Positions 23,801 through 38,997 of a stretch of 64,000 nt of DNA are shown in pieces. This stretch comes from Omphalotus guepiniiformis. Lineage: Eukaryota; Basidiomycota; Agaricomycetes; Agaricales; Omphalotaceae. The notes under the pieces are model-generated. The model worked only from the letters and a program-made list of their open reading frames with translations, did no database searches and had not been told where the DNA came from. The stretch lies in assembly GCA_028554645.1 (NCBI GenBank), contig JAQOOI010000013.1, positions 434,001 through 498,000 of the forward strand. Direction: 5' to 3'. The translations under genes and the position numbers were made by a program. Positions within the stretch are counted from its first letter, which is position 1, and every line of letters begins with the position of its first letter.

Positions 23801-25650
23801 GGTAAGTGTTGGGAAGGACGATGTGAATAAGGTAAGGTAGGGAAAGACGAGGAGGATAAAGAGGGTGGGGGTGATGGCGAGGCGTCAATAATATCAGCTG
23901 GAAGTGCACCACTAGTTCCATGTATTGTTGGCATATTGGATAACGGAGGGGGCGCAATAGAGGTATAAGGGGTGTGATAAGAGGTATATGGCGTATGATA
24001 AGACGTATGGGGAGTTTTGAAAGAAGAGGTACGCGGAGATGGAGAGGAGGTGGTCATCGACGAAGGCATGACAGGTAATGGTGAGGGAAGAGGTGAAGAA
24101 TCTCTTTCCTTGAGGGAACGCGGTTGCGCAGAAAGAACAGGGAGCGTAGACTGTAGGGGCCTTGTGGTTACATCCGAGTCCGTTGAAGTACTCGAGAAAC
24201 CTGACGGAGCGGACTCACTGAAACCAGAGGACGAAGTCATAGAATTCGCTGACAACGTCTGGTCAATCTCCACATCAGTCTTGGGTTTGTACGGTTGTTG
24301 TGTATCAAGCTGGAAGAGGCCGCCGCCGCCGCCGAGGCCCAGTTTAGGCTTGAGTTTGCCTCGAGTGTCGTCTTCCCCAGCCACTGCCGCTCTGTCTGAG
24401 GCGCCGTCAGCCTCAAATTCCCCATCCTCTCCGCTACCGACAACAAGTGTTGCAAGCTCTGGGTCATGGCCTGCCCTGCCAATGCCTCCTTCAAGATAAT
24501 CCGCTTTTCGCCCAGCCTCCTCTTCCGTACTCATGTCACGGCCTATATTGAGAAGTTGTTGGAGCACAGGAAGCAATGCCCAGGCTGTATGCGCCATACT
24601 CTCGCGATCCTTAAGGTCCATATCTTCATCATAAACAATAATATCACCATCCCATAAACCATCTGAACCTGAATGAATCATTAGGTCCCATACCATCTGT
24701 CCGTGAGGTGTGGTGATAAACTGGCGTAATGCATCGAGAGACTGAAACTGCCCACCAGCGCCTGCTTTTCGACAGCGTTTAAGAATGAGAGACGGAATAG
24801 CGATCGGTACGCTGTGTTGGATATGAAAGTTGGTATGAACAGCAAGAGGGCGCGTGTCGACGACAATTGGGCGCTTTGAGGTGGACATAAGGCGGCCAAA
24901 GAGTTGGCTAGAGGATATGGGTTTAGCAGGACGAGTATTTGGAGTTGGAGGTGTGTAAGGAGTGCGAGGAGTGTGAACAGAAGGGGTATACGGTGTGCGT
25001 GGGGTATTGGCAGACAATGTACGCGGTGTAAATGTTGAAGGAACTAGAAGTTCTTGTGCTGGAGGCATTAACAGCTCTTGCGTTTCGTCGATGGGTGTAA
25101 AATATGAAGTCGCCGTGCTCGATGCTGACGTTGGGCTGATCACCGTGTCCATTCCCCATCCCGCCGACGCCTGTGACGACGATGACGAGGGCGTTGTTGA
25201 CGGTGCTGGCGACTGCGACTGTGCCCCATCCTCCTGCACGACTCCCATCCCCAGCGCTCGCTTCCTCAATGCACTCGACGAGCGTATAGGTCTCAACCGC
25301 AAGTTGTTTTTAACGCTATTCCGGAGCCGTTCCAACGCTTCGAGGTCCTTGGAAATATCCTCCTCACCCACAACCTTGTCCTCTTCTTCGTCACTTGAGC
25401 TGGCCAATTTGAGTTTTGGCATTTCAGGTAAAGGCGACGAAGACTCTGACGGCCCACTCTCTTCCTCCGAATCTAACCTCAACAGCTCTTCGTCCTCCTC
25501 CTCATCGCTAGAAAGTGCGAGCGGTGATTCTGTATCAAGTAGAACAGACGAAGGCCTGTTCTTTATAGTGAGATTGGGTGGGCGGTTAGGTTTGGCTTTG
25601 CCCCCCATTAGCTTGGGTTTGGGAGTAGGAATGATAGCTGTTGTCGTCAT
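20867..25650 (-). CDS. MAP-kinase-phosphatase-like protein, rhodanese plus dual-specificity phosphatase
   Basis: Very long (well over 1,000 residues) protein. The N-terminus (MTTTAIIPTPKPKLMGGKAK) is Ser- and acid-rich. A rhodanese-like domain spans about residues 250-368 (STSKRPIVVDTRPLAVHTNF...DGDIIVYDEDMDL). Such domains bind MAP kinases in MKPs. The linker is Ser/Pro-rich with many S/T-P sites. The phosphatase domain begins VSTILPGFLFLGPEPTTWEN (about 22100), continues RRIVNLAAECGPDDW and IPMRDTVEEDG, and after an intron reaches the active site YVHCKAGKSRSVTAVIAYL (about 21640-21670), which fits HCX5R. ERRKGISPNIGFVSELM follows, then a Gly-rich tail. The likely role is switching off a stress or cell-integrity MAP kinase, as Msg5-type enzymes do; the kinase is inferred only. 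Confidence 0.88.
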
Positions 25651-26429
25651 TATGCAGGGATTTATTGCGAGCTCATCGCCTTATAAGATGTGGCAGCTAA
25701 TTTGCTCGTTGAGATTGTCGATGCTAACGAGCCTCGGCTACTAAAGTTGAAAATGCGGGCAAGCGACCCGACGTACGGTCGTCGTCAAGGTGTTTCTACT
25801 TATCAGGAAATGCTGGAATCCTCCTATCGATCCCAACGATTTCTCACGACTTTGCCACATATACAATCATGGAATGGAGAACAAGTCTATGTACATCTTT
25901 CTTATAATTTATGGAGAGCTGTATGACAGGACAGATGAAATGAGGATTCCAGTGCAACTCCCCGAACTAACCGACTGACGGCGTTTCTAAAAGGTGTATA
26001 TATTGATTGAATTTATTGTCCGGATCCTACATACTTACCATACTTAACACCCCTTCAATCTATCAATATGTACTCAAAGTCAGACGAGATGCAGTTTCAT
26101 TTTCACACCCAAATTGCTCGTAGTGATGGATGATAGACGTACAAATATACTGGACGAGACTGAGATGAGATGATAAACGGTGAAAAAAAAATACTATGTA
26201 TGATACGGGGAGACGATTGCAGAGAAGACGATGAGCAAGAGACAGATGGGAACAGAGTAAAAAAACGGAAAGACAGATAATGAAACAACTCAGACAAGAA
26301 ACAGGAAAAAGAAAGAAGTCAAGAAAACGAAACCCGAGAACGAGAACCAGACGGAGCGAAAAGCACTCTCATCAGATCATTTGCGATCTCAAATCGTCCA
26401 TCCGACAACCAAAGAACGTTTCGCTTCGC
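25651..26429. other. phosphatase promoter and DEF1 3' flank
   Basis: Head-to-tail gap on the minus strand. 26200-26350 is strongly purine-rich on the plus strand (pyrimidine-rich on the gene strand), as expected near a 3' end. No gene seen. Confidence 0.5.
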
Positions 26430-29400
26430 CTACTGCCAATACTGTTGCTGCCTCTGCTGGTAGTAATATCCTCCATCATTCTGGCCTTGAGGATACAACG
26501 GACCACCCTGCTGCGCACCGAAATCAATATTCCACTCAACACCATAGTCAACAGCACCACTCACACTGCCGCTGCTGAACCGATTGACATTGTAGAACCC
26601 TTGTCCCTGGGGACCTCCACCCTGTCCACCCTGTCCTTGGCCCTGTCCTTGCGACTGGCCTTGACCTTGGCTTTGTCCCTGTTGGACATTGCCGCGGCCG
26701 ACACCACCGACGCCAACATCCTTGGACGCGTACGGCTTGTACGCGTTCTCAGGAGAATTGCCGCCTCTTGGTCCAGCACCTCCGGAGCCAGTAACACCAG
26801 TGCCTGCACCTGCACCTGCACCGCTCATGAACCCTTGCAGACCGCCTTGGCCTCCGCCATACAGCTGCTTCGAGTAATCCTGCACGCCCTGCCCAAGTCC
26901 CAACCCATGCGAGTGTTGGTGACCTTGGTGCTGCTGTTGCTGATGGTGCGGTTGTTGGTGTTGGTGTTGATAATCTTCATATCCTCCACCCTGTCCATAC
27001 AAGCCTCCACCATAGCTCTGGGGCTGAACACCTAGTCCCCCGTGTCCAAGAACACCCCCGACCCCGTGCCCGTGATTGACAACACCCATACCCTGTGAGG
27101 GCTGCTTGCCCGCGGGACTCGGAGCGTTCCCATGGCCTGGCGGGCCGGGGAACATCGTTGGAGGGTACTTGGCGACATTCATTCCTGGGTAAGGTTGAGG
27201 AACTCCGACTCCCATTCCTCCAACCCCATAACCAGAGTTGTAGGGCGCACCAACACCCATGGCAGCACCATAGGAGTAGTTATGTTGAGGGAATGGCTGA
27301 TAGTAGTAAGCGGGGACAGGAGTAGCGTGGGCGTAACCTGCCGGAGCGGGACCTTGTTGGCCCGGTTGTGGCTGGCCTTGTCCGGCAGATGAGATTGAGG
27401 GAGCGGGGGATTGTTGGGAGGTAGGACCAGTGGACTGAGCAGAAGCAGATGAAGGAAGGCTAGTAGTAGAGTTGCCGGCAGAGGTGGTAGAGGGTGTAGG
27501 CTGGCCTTGCTGCTGAGAGGGAAGACCGCCTTTGAGGTCGTCATGTGTGCCGAGAACGCTACGTCCTCCAAAGCCACCTTGGTACGAGTCATAGAAGCCC
27601 TACGAAGATAAACTTGCATTAGCTCCATACTATGAAAACCGATATCTCATCACTCACTCTTTGTCCGCTCTCATACCCATAATCGTTGAAGGTCCCCAAA
27701 CTCTGCTGTTGTTGATGACCCAAACCCTGACCTCCAAGCCCTGACATACCCTGACCACCCATATTACCAAGTCCACCCATACCACCAAGCGCACCCTGGC
27801 TCATACCGCCTAGTCCTTGACCAGCCATACCAAGTCCCTGCCCAACACCCTGTCCGCTAAGGCCGGCAAAGCCTGCGTATGCGCTGTCTTGCGTAGGAGG
27901 CGTGGGAGTGTGGTGGAACCCAACCCCGACACCAGCATATGGTGACTGGTCGTTTTGGCGCAAATAACTGGGTTGAGCCGGTGGGGCAGCTTGTGGAGTC
28001 TGTACCTGAGCTTGAACTGGTGATGACGGGTCGATATGTGTTGGGAGGCCGTGCTGGGCGTAGGAGTGATGTGAGGGTAGCGATTGAGTCTGTGCCTGAC
28101 TTTGCAATTGCTGAGGGAGCTGTTGCGAGATGTTAGGTTGTTGTTGGGAGTGTGATTGTGCGGGTTGAGGTTGCTGGTAGCTCTGCACGGGCGAGGCTGT
28201 TTCGACAGGTGCTGGTACCGAAGGCACGGAAACGGAAGATACAGCTGGTTGAGAGACGCTCGTCTGCAATGGCTGAGATGACGTTTGGTAAAGTCCTGAA
28301 CCGAGCGAGGTTGATGTTGGAGGGTGTGACGCGGGAGCGGATGGTTCTACGGCTGGTGCTGGGCTTGCTGGTACGACAGAGGAGGCTGTTTTGGCGGGAG
28401 ATGGGGGTTCTGCAGCAGCTGGAGCAGGGACAGCTTCAGGTTCTGCCTCTGCCTCTCCAGAGCCGCCAAGAACAAGGCTTCCAAATTGCATTCCAACCTT
28501 CTCAACGCTACTGGACTTGTTGAAGTCCCCAAATGATCCGAACGACGAGACTCCGGACAAATTGGCACTGACAGAGGAAGGCGTAGGTGGCATCACCACT
28601 CCACCCTGATCACTTGCTATCTTGGCGTAATTAGAGTAACGAGCACTACTCCTATGTGAAACAGGCGCAGGCCGGGCAGCAACCTTTGAAGAGGTGGCAG
28701 AGGATGGCGTTGGAGAAGATGGAGCTACAGGAGCAACGGGTTCGGGGAGCTTTGAAGGGGCTTGCTCCTTCACAGTAACAGGTTCAGGTTCAGGCTCCGG
28801 CGCCGGTTTGATTGCTTCCTCTGGCTCTGCATCCACTGGAACAGAACCAGTCGTAGGTTCATCGTCCCAGGGGGGCTGTTGTACCGTAGTTGGGTCCTCC
28901 CAGCCTGTGTTAGAAACTGGGTCTGATTCGGGTGGTGGAGATGCGGGGGCAGGAGCAGAAGAGGGAGCGGCAACAGGAGTGATTGGTGCAATAGCGGATG
29001 AAGCAGGAGCAGCGGGTTGTGGGGGAATTGGCTGAGGTTGTGAGATGGGAGCAGGCGGAGGAGGAGTAGGTTTTTCTTGTGGCCGAGCTACTTGCGCCCA
29101 CGACATTTTGGAGGTTGCAGGAGTTTTTGAGGCTTGTTTAATGGGATGGGGTGCGACTATATGGTTGGAAGGTACTACAGAAGTAGCAGCTGGGGCCGTT
29201 GTACCGTTCACTTTCGTGTTAGAGTCACCTGCACCCCATGCCGAGCCCGTCGCACTAGCCTTCCCGGCGGAAGCAGTTGTATCTGCAACGGAACCAGCAC
29301 CATCTGTCCAACTCACAGGAGTAGCGGAGGTAGTAGTGGTCAAATCTTGAGTCTCGCCTGGGGCTGCATCCTCCGTAGGCTTTGACGCGTCAATTTCAGT

Positions 29401-30015
29401 ATGGGGCGCGCCCCATGCAGGAACAGCAGAGCTTTCAGCAGCAACCTGGCTGCTCTTTCCTGCTGCAGGGGAGGCAGTGCGAGAGACGTGCCCATTCGTG
29501 TATCCGCCTCTGCCACGGAAGTCACCTCTAGAGCGCACGGCGCCGCCTCTGCCTAGGCCACCTCGACCTCCTCTAGCTCCACCTCGGCCTCCTCTGTACT
29601 CTCCTCGAGTAGCAGTAGTCGAAAATGAGTCCTTTGAAGCATGACCGGGCTTCTTGTCCTTCTTGCGTGAGACTGAGCCCCATTGCTCGACATGGCCTGT
29701 GCAAGAGACTAATTAAACAGAGCACCTAAAAAAAGACGAAGCGAAAACGCACCGTCACTAATCCTGGCAGCAGCAAGCTCTACATCACCATTTGTCTCAG
29801 TAAGGAGAGATTGCAAGTCTGGAAAAAACGAAAAAGAAATGAGCTTCTTTGACGCGCGAAAAACGAAGGAAAAAAACCAAGCAATTTGCAGACGTACCAT
29901 CGTTTGACCATGCTGGAAAGAGTTCTTGGAGCTGCCTAGCCTTGTCTCTGAACTTCGACTGTTCTGGCTGGACATTTGAGGAGGTTGACCGAATTGCGGA
30001 CTTGTATGAGGACAT
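26430..30015 (-). CDS. DEF1: RNA polymerase II degradation factor DEF1-like
   Basis: Protein promoting ubiquitylation of stalled RNA polymerase II. The N-terminus MSSYKSAIRSTSSNVQPEQS leads into a CUE-like ubiquitin-binding helix bundle (ARQLQELFPAWSNDD, then LQSLLTETNGDVELAAARIS), followed by HVEQWGSVSRKKDKKP. An Arg/Gly stretch follows. The rest is a long Pro/Ala/Ser/Thr-rich then Gln/Gly-rich tail ending QRQQQYWQ at 26430. Short introns lie at about 29700-29750 and 29820-29890, and another near 27603-27658 joins GQR to GFYDSYQGGF. The ATG is at 30013-30015. The CUE plus RKKDKKP signature is the main evidence. The low-complexity tail fits the Gln-rich part that keeps yeast Def1 cytosolic until processed; that mechanism is inferred here. 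Confidence 0.85.
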
Positions 30016-31998
30016 AATGGATTGGAATGAAGGACCACACTGAAGCGATGCAAAATGGTATGCTACCTCGTGGGAAAACATTACCAATTTACGCGTCAAG
30101 CTGCTCCAAATTATTTCAACTCTTCAACTTGTAAATCTCCAATGTGCTCGAACCAATCTTGTGAACGATGAACTAGCAGCAATGGTCCGTACTGGTTGGC
30201 GTTCATTTCCATCAAACAGCTTCTGCAATGACTCTGTTGCCTCCAAGCACGGTCGTAAGTCGGTAGCGATGAGAGGGAAACTTCAGTCGACATGGTGGCG
30301 ATACTCCAGGAATTCTTGCGGTGCGGCGACAAAGAGTCAGGAAACATCGGTGAGGGTGCTCTAAATCCACTGCAGATACTCTGCCATGCGCCTGCATACC
30401 CATGTGCAGTCGACAGCTTCAAGACATTGACAAGGGGATCAATTTGACTATGGCCAAGAGCAAGCCAAGAGCGGCACCCCTCTCTGTATCTGCCATTACT
30501 TCAACTTGTTTGAAGCATTAAAAGATTGGACGTGATATCGATATTAGCGGTAGCCACTGGTACTCCGGTCCTACGGGAAACCTATACTCAGTACTGGAGT
30601 TATACACCATTGTTTCGGAAATGGAATGAAAAATTCCCTTCCGGGGTGGCTGATATTCAAGGTCTGTCCCATGGATGTCACCTGCCAACTATCAAGCTGC
30701 GCTACAATTAGGTTCGTGCTATGTATTTCATGGTGAGAGGTTAACCGGCTGGCTGGTACTGAACGTTGAACACTGATCTATAACAGACAAGTTCGTGTAC
30801 AAGGCCAACCCCAAAAAGTGAAAAGTGCTGTTCAAGTTTCTTCCGTCTTTCCCAAGTTCGCCTAGTGTCTGGTATACCTTGCACGCCTCACCCTCATGTC
30901 ATTAGTTCATCTATCCTTTTCACGAGCGGCGCGGAAATCACACTGCGCGAGGTTTTACAGCTCACAGCGTACAGCGCCTAGTCCTGTTGTTTATTCCGAA
31001 GTACTCGAAACCGACATCGGATAAACGACGACGACGGACGTATGCTCTGAAGATCTGAGGGTCACGGTTGATAATTGGTGGCAATCGTGATAAGGGGTAT
31101 CAACCAAACTTATCTTGGGCAAGGGCAGCCATAGCCTATGATGCAATTGCAGAGCTATTCTCTTTCGAGCGGTTTCTCATCGGAGAGTTGTGCTGTTAAG
31201 TAGGTAAATACGCTCACAGCAGTTTCAACTTCTTCAATGCTTGGTAGCGCCACTCGTTCCTGTCACTGATTTCAATCGAACAGAACCTAGACCTGTGCCG
31301 GCAAATTAAGCCCTATCCAGCTTTATTTGTACGGCGTGGGTGTCATTGAACATTTTTGGCATGAAAGATGAGTGCGACGATAAGACATCAAACTAGACGT
31401 TATTACGGGGCCAGCGTGTATACTTATGACAGTTGGTTATTCAACCTTCGGAGCATGGTGCATGATACATGGACACATTTTGTTCGCAATTAGGGATGTC
31501 AACTACATTTTTAGTTCATCCTGTATCCAAGTATGTATGCTGTAGAAGCGTACATGTACAATTTACGTGGATATAGATGCCAGTGACACGCACGAAGGTT
31601 GACGTTGAGCAGTAAGTAAAACGTAGCTACTAGCGAGGCGGCCGTCGGCACGTCAAAGCGCCAAAGCTGTAGTGCACAGACCACACCACGTGACTGAAAT
31701 TATTCTCACTGATTCTCACTCCAATTTGGATTGATACAGTACATGTTTTTCTTCCTATTTTACTCTCTTGTTGTTCTGTAGCATTTATGTCTACTTAGGA
31801 ACACAAGGGATGTATCACAAGACATAAAACAAAAAAGAAAATTAGGAAGAGATTCGGCAAACAAGTCCGCCATCACGTAAGTGACAGACTTTTGAGCAGG
31901 CGGCCCAACTTGTCAGCGCAACTGTCAACGAGGCCTTATTAGAGTCAAGTCGTGTCTTTTTCCATGCTTCATTCCTTCTTTCTTTTTCTCCCCCTCAA
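30016..31998. other. 2-kb intergenic region, no gene seen
   Basis: Divergent spacer between the DEF1-like gene and the F-box-like gene. Short frames on both strands lack domains or splice context. CCACGTGAC occurs near 31685, an E-box-like core. Confidence 0.5.
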
Positions 31999-33617
31999 AT
32001 GTCCCTTCCAAACGATATATGGCTTCATATCGCTGCCTTCGTCTCTCCCCTTGCTATGCAGAGTCTCTACACCGTAAATTCTGTCTTTTTCAACGTCGCC
32101 ATGGAACAGCGTTATCAGCAAGTTAGCTTCTCCTATTTGACTAGGAAAATGATCTGGATTCTGGCCCGGTTGAAGTGAGTTCGATGTTCACTCTTCAGAA
32201 GTGTTTTTATTTCCATCTGACGCGGTTTTCGATGTGGGTCAGGGACCCTGTTGTTGCGAAACGTGTTCGCATTTTACACCTATATCCCCATTTTGTGAAA
32301 GAGGCTCTGGATAAGGAGAACGCACCAGCGTCTCAGGCGTCCTTGATGTCAAAGTTTGGAGAGCTCGCTGCCCATATACGCGACCAGAAACTGTTCGGAA
32401 AACACAAGCCGGCGCGTCTGCCGTTCAAAATCAAGACGTGCGACGACCTCATACAAGTCATGATCGATGTTTTGAGCAGTCTCCCTAATCTCACAGACTA
32501 TCATATCGCGTGGTGTGGTCTTCCCTCCGTCAGCGACATCCCTGTTCCTATCATGATGTCAGTTCTACAGCCAAATATTCGTAGGCTATGGCTTGAAATC
32601 TCCTTGGAAAAACTCCAGTATCTGCCTTCCAACCCTTTTCGCTCACTTGAACTCGAAGAGCTCGATCTTTTCATCCGTGTCGATCACGACCTTTCCCCCG
32701 ATCGTTATGCTGCTATTCTATACAGCCTAGCGCAAACGATCAATCTCCTACGTTCTTCCCTTCGTAAACTCAGAATTCAACTTTGGGAACCGCTAGATCT
32801 CGCCCCATTTTTCGGTGCTCTGGAACATTTCCCTTCATTAGAGAAGCTTTCTCTTTCCATTCCAATATCTGCACCTCATCTTGGTGACCCTGAAAGTCTG
32901 ATTGACTTTCTCAGTCTTCATTCCCATACTTTGCAACACCTGTCTGTCCGAGCGACAGAGCTGAGTGGTCGTGGCTTGACACCCGTCGACACGCCGCTTG
33001 GCGAGTGGATGGACACGATTTTTGCGAATGTCCGACTAGGTTTAACATCCCTGGACATAAGCCTTAATCTAATCCCTTTCGAATCCGCACTTCTTGCAGT
33101 CCGGAAATTCGCCGGCACTCTCACGTCGCTCGTGTTCACCGGATGTCACCTCACTCTTGAGGAAATAGCGAAGGTCACGGATGCGTTTCCGCTTTGGTGG
33201 CGCAGTACGTGTCATGAGACTCAAGACGTGCAGCACAATCGGCGTAGACGCGGGTTAGAGTTTCTGCGGCTGGGTTCAGTGACCCTCAGTCCGCAACTTG
33301 TCGACTTGCTTGCGGAGCAGTTGCCGCGGCTTGAAAAACTCGAGTTGCTTGTACGGGAAGTTGTGCCTTGCGAAGGTGACTTGCCTTTGTATTACTCGCA
33401 TCACAACTCGGATCGGGATCAGGATGAGGGGCAACTGTCGAGATTTTTTGATGAGATGGAGAAAAGGTTTTATCCTGATTGGAGACTTGCTCATTTGGAT
33501 ATTTCCAGGAGCTCCTTCCCGTTCCAGCTGCAATATGGAATGCAGTATAGGGAATTGTTTGTGCAGTGCGTTCCATCGATACGGACGTTTGTCGTGATGG
33601 GAAGTATGCGTTATTGA
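31999..33617 (+). CDS. F-box/LRR-like protein
   Basis: Two-exon gene. Exon 1 starts MSLPNDIWLHIAAFVSPLAM and continues QSLYTVNSVFFNVAMEQRY, a short F-box-like helix set as found in hundreds of Agaricomycete genes. A 68-nt intron (32175-32242) restores the frame as LARLKDPVVAKRVRILHLYP. Exon 2 has irregular Leu-rich units (for example LEELDLFIRV, LEKLSLSIPI, LEKLELLVREV) that likely form a curved repeat surface. The ATG at 31999 is better than one inside the intron because it includes the F-box helices. The probable role is a substrate receptor of an SCF ubiquitin ligase; the substrate is unknown and the family evolves fast. Confidence 0.8.
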
Positions 33618-33944
33618 CGTGAATGCTTGTTTGCTCCTTGTTTCGCTCTTAGAGCGATGATCGTTGTTTATATACCCCCTCTATTTAGTAGGCACTTTAC
33701 TCGTCTATTAAGAATTCATCACATGTATCTGTATCATTAGTCTCGTACATATCTGTTGTAGTAGTAGTATCAATCATTCACGCGCCGCTGATTGCTGGTT
33801 ATAACATGACTTTTTTCAGTAAGAGACAATAATATGTACAAGTCGAGAGAGTAGTGAAAAAGATGGAAGTCCATTAGTGGTATTCACCATTTACCCATGT
33901 TCAAGAAAGTCCTTAGCATAGAGTAGAAGTATAAAGAATCGTCC
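33618..33944. other. convergent 3' flanks
   Basis: AT-rich sequence between the ends of the F-box-like gene and the PP1 gene. Nothing else is seen. Confidence 0.5.
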
Positions 33945-35768
<1,824 letters not shown>

Positions 35769-37169
35769 TAAATTTAATGACGATTCTTTGGATCAAAAAG
35801 CGATTGGTCTTGGATGGCCTAGCATGGGACCGTCAATATAAGCAATCTCATTGCGACTTGGAGGGGGAGGGAACTTGGAGGGAGGGAGGGAAGGAGACAA
35901 GTGAAGGCTCGGAAATGCAGACACTTACCACTTTCGATGAACAAAGAAGGGATTTTCGTTGGACTAGTGTTGTGTTCAAGTGAGTGTCGAGGGGATAGTT
36001 GAGATGATGAGGGTAGAAAGGAAAGGCGAGTGAGTCGAGTCATATCCAAAAGTGAACATTGTTACACTCTGACAGTCATCTTCTTACGCCACATGTAATT
36101 TCGGTTATTCAGTCGGTCGCAACCTGTCGCAACTTGCTTTATTCTACTCAGAATATGAATAAAGGTGCATGTAAGGACTAAAGCTAGCTTTGTTGAGGAG
36201 TTCTACTTACTAAGCTACGCATCATCCCATATTCTATTCTCTTGACTGTCCGAGGCGGTTCAGATTCACAACTGGTCTCTTGCCCACTGCACGACTAATG
36301 TCAGTGGCCGAGGCCTAATTCAGGTCATCGTGACAGTACCTTTAATGAGGTCAGTGTCATGACGATTCCCTACGATTGCTACGTGTTTATTCCATTACAG
36401 TGTCTATGACTCAATCAGCTCGCTGAGCTCAGTGAGGCTTGAGTGAGTTTGGGTACGGCGCTTTTCGGGTGATTAAACCAGTGAGGAAGAATAAGGAGCT
36501 CGATTTAAGAGGAATAACGTGAGCGAGTGGTAGGAGAGCCAACCTTGGTACAGATAGCCACGAACTCTGCTTGGCCGGCGGACTCTGCTTGGCCGGCGGA
36601 CTCGTGTTCCTTCGTTCAAGTCAGCCCATTTGCCCTGAAGACGTACTACAGGAGGACATGTATTGACCTTAGCTTCAATCCCTAGATGTCCTTCACTGGA
36701 CAGTAGAATTAGCATCAAGCTTCGGAAGTTTCGGGTCGTTCATATCGAAGATAGATGGTGCAAAATTCTCGACACTGTCTCTGAGAGCTTCAGCTCAGAT
36801 CGGGTCGTCGATGAGAAATAGGATTGTAGAGGCGGCTAGTCTCTATCATACTGCTGTTTCAGAATCTTTGAGTTTTTAAAGTAGTCAATGTTCACAATAA
36901 AGAGGGGCTGAGCCGGAACCTCCAACCTGATTAATTAGCGCCAAACCCAAATAGATGCACGCTCGACTTTACTAAGTAGAACTAATGATACAGAAACAGG
37001 TACGTAACGATGGTAAATAGGAAACTGAACAGCTGAGTGCACCAGAGGATAACAGTAACGGAAAACAGAAAAGAAAAAAAGAGATTGCGATAGCACGAAG
37101 TCGAATCGAGTCCCTGCCCTTGAAAAAAACCAAATTACCACCCACGTACATAAGTCATTTTCAAAGCAA
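35769..37169. other. intergenic, no gene seen
   Basis: Upstream region of PP1 and 3' flank of TAF8. Contains an 18-bp tandem duplication at 36564-36599. The frames present look like chance. Confidence 0.5.
36564..36599. repeat. two tandem copies of an 18-bp unit
   Basis: ACTCTGCTTGGCCGGCGG twice without mismatch, followed by the start of a third unit (ACTC). GC-rich compared with its surroundings; no function apparent. Confidence 0.8.
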
Positions 37170-38997
37170 TCATCCTATTCGAGCAGAGCTCTTTCCTCTA
37201 GCGCCCAACGAAATTGTCCCAGCACTGGGTTTCTTGTCTACATCAGCAGACCCAGAGCCAGACGAAGGACCGCCCCCACCCATCTGAACGCTCCCCAGCC
37301 GCGTACGGCCTTTGATGGGAGCGATGGGTACTCGGAAATCTTTATGCTCGTGATCCCACGTCGCGAACAGCTTTGCATCAGGCAAGGCGGGCGTTGGGCC
37401 GTCTTTGTCCTTTCCGTTCACCTGGGGTTCTTTCGGGGTGGGAGGTACGCCGTCTGTGGTATTCGCAGCGGTAGGCGCATTGGCATTCCATGATGCAGGG
37501 ACGCCAGTACCATATGTGAGTATTTTTGAGCTTCGGCTGAGAGGTGGAGGATGTGACAGGCGGCTAGTCCGGGCCATGATTGCAGGCTGTAGCTATTGTT
37601 AGGGACACAAACATCTGTTAATGTAGTGGCATATACTCACTGGAAGTACGTGTCTTGCCAGTTCTGGTATCCTTGATCCCTGCTGGCTGACCAGATGTAC
37701 CAGCCTCTCTTGTGCAGCGACAGTCCGAGGCATTGTCATCGGGAATTTGAAATCTTTCTTAGCTGGATCTGTTGGTTCCGTTACATGTACTGGGTAGGTA
37801 GGCCCTACGGGTGCTACGCGAGGAAGATTAGGGGAAATGTTCCCATAAAGGGTGTCCGGTACCTCCCACCGAGACGAAGACTGTGTCAGTGATAGAAGAG
37901 CCATGGCAACTTTATGTCGTAAAGGGTTAGCGGCCATCTGAGTGGCGTTTGGTGGTGGTGGATGTGTGAGGATGTGGTGATAGGCAGCTAGAAGGGAAGG
38001 GTCTGTTTGAGGAGTTGACCAGCGCGGTGCGGGTCGGGATGACGAGGATGAGAATGAAGAGGGTGGAGTTGGGAGATGCCACTCCGGGATAGCAGAGAAG
38101 GAAGATTGGGAATAAGGAACTTGAACTTGGTAATCGGAGGCTGCTGATGATGTAGACGGAATCGCTTGCGTCTGTACAGTCAGTGATGGTGGTTTGTCGA
38201 TTTTGGTGCTCTCCACTGGCACAGGGGGAGGTTCCGAAGGGTGTTCCGGAGGATGGGCAGTGGGAGACGGCGGTGCTTCGAGAGTCGCGGGAAAAGGTGG
38301 AAGAAAATCTGGAATATGTGACGGTGGATCCCAATCAAGTGTTCTCTGACGCTTCCTAGAGGGAGAAGCAGGATTGGAAACGGGGGATAAAGGAAATGGC
38401 GCGGTTGTAAACCGTGGTATGTTAAGTTTCATGGCCGCGTCAAATAATGACTCTGGGTCATCTACGTCCATTTCGACGTCCTCTTCGCCTGAAGCGTCGT
38501 TTTCATCAGAGTCTTCTAGGATATCTTCCTCTGAATCTTCCTCGAGTTCAGGTGGAAGAGGGGCGTATTGAAGCGGTATTACATCGTCGGTGTCCGCCCG
38601 TAAACCGTTGGAAAGATGGGCTGCAGAGAGTTGGGCAAGAATGAGGCACTGAGAAGGCGATGAACTGACCTCTAAACTCCTTCAGATCCTCGACTCTTCG
38701 CAGCGACTTGTACACCGCGTAACGGTTGAACTCGAGACCCTCTGTAGTGCCAAATTCGTGCAGTTCCTCCACACTGACACCGAGCTCATCGAGAGCAGAC
38801 ACAGCATCTCCTGCAGTGAGACGTGTCCTATCAGCATGCTGAGCGTATTTCGCACAAGTTGAAGTTAGAAGAGTGAGGTAGCGAGAGAGAAGATCTGTGA
38901 TGACTAGTGAAGCCTGAGTCGATGAGCGAGAGAAACCATTGGCATGAAGAGTCCTAATAGTGACCGATTCGAGTAGTTTTTGGGCACCGCCGTCCAT
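37170..38997 (-). CDS. TAF8: TFIID subunit TAF8
   Basis: General transcription factor TFIID subunit that pairs with TAF10 through a histone fold. Exon 1 starts MDGGAQKLLESVTIRTLHAN, then carries the fold: STQASLVITDLLSRYLTLLT, KYAQHADRTRLTAGDAVSAL and DELGVSVEELHEF. The middle exon is acidic (ELEEDSEEDILEDSDENDAS). It contains the TAF8 C-terminal signature WDPPSHIPDFLPPFPATLEA, a Ser/Pro-rich linker and TAAQERLVHLVSQQ. The last exon runs ARTSRLSHPPPLSRSSKILT to KSSARIG at 37170. Fold plus IPDFLPPFP together make the call firm. Introns are short. The ATG at 38995-38997 gives the usual few residues before the first histone-fold helix. Confidence 0.9.

Noticed and set aside
24995..27035. Long plus-strand frames (24995-25744 and 26280-27035) opposite the phosphatase and DEF1 genes
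   Set aside because: They are antisense shadows of low-complexity Ser/Pro- and Gln/Gly-rich coding exons on the minus strand.
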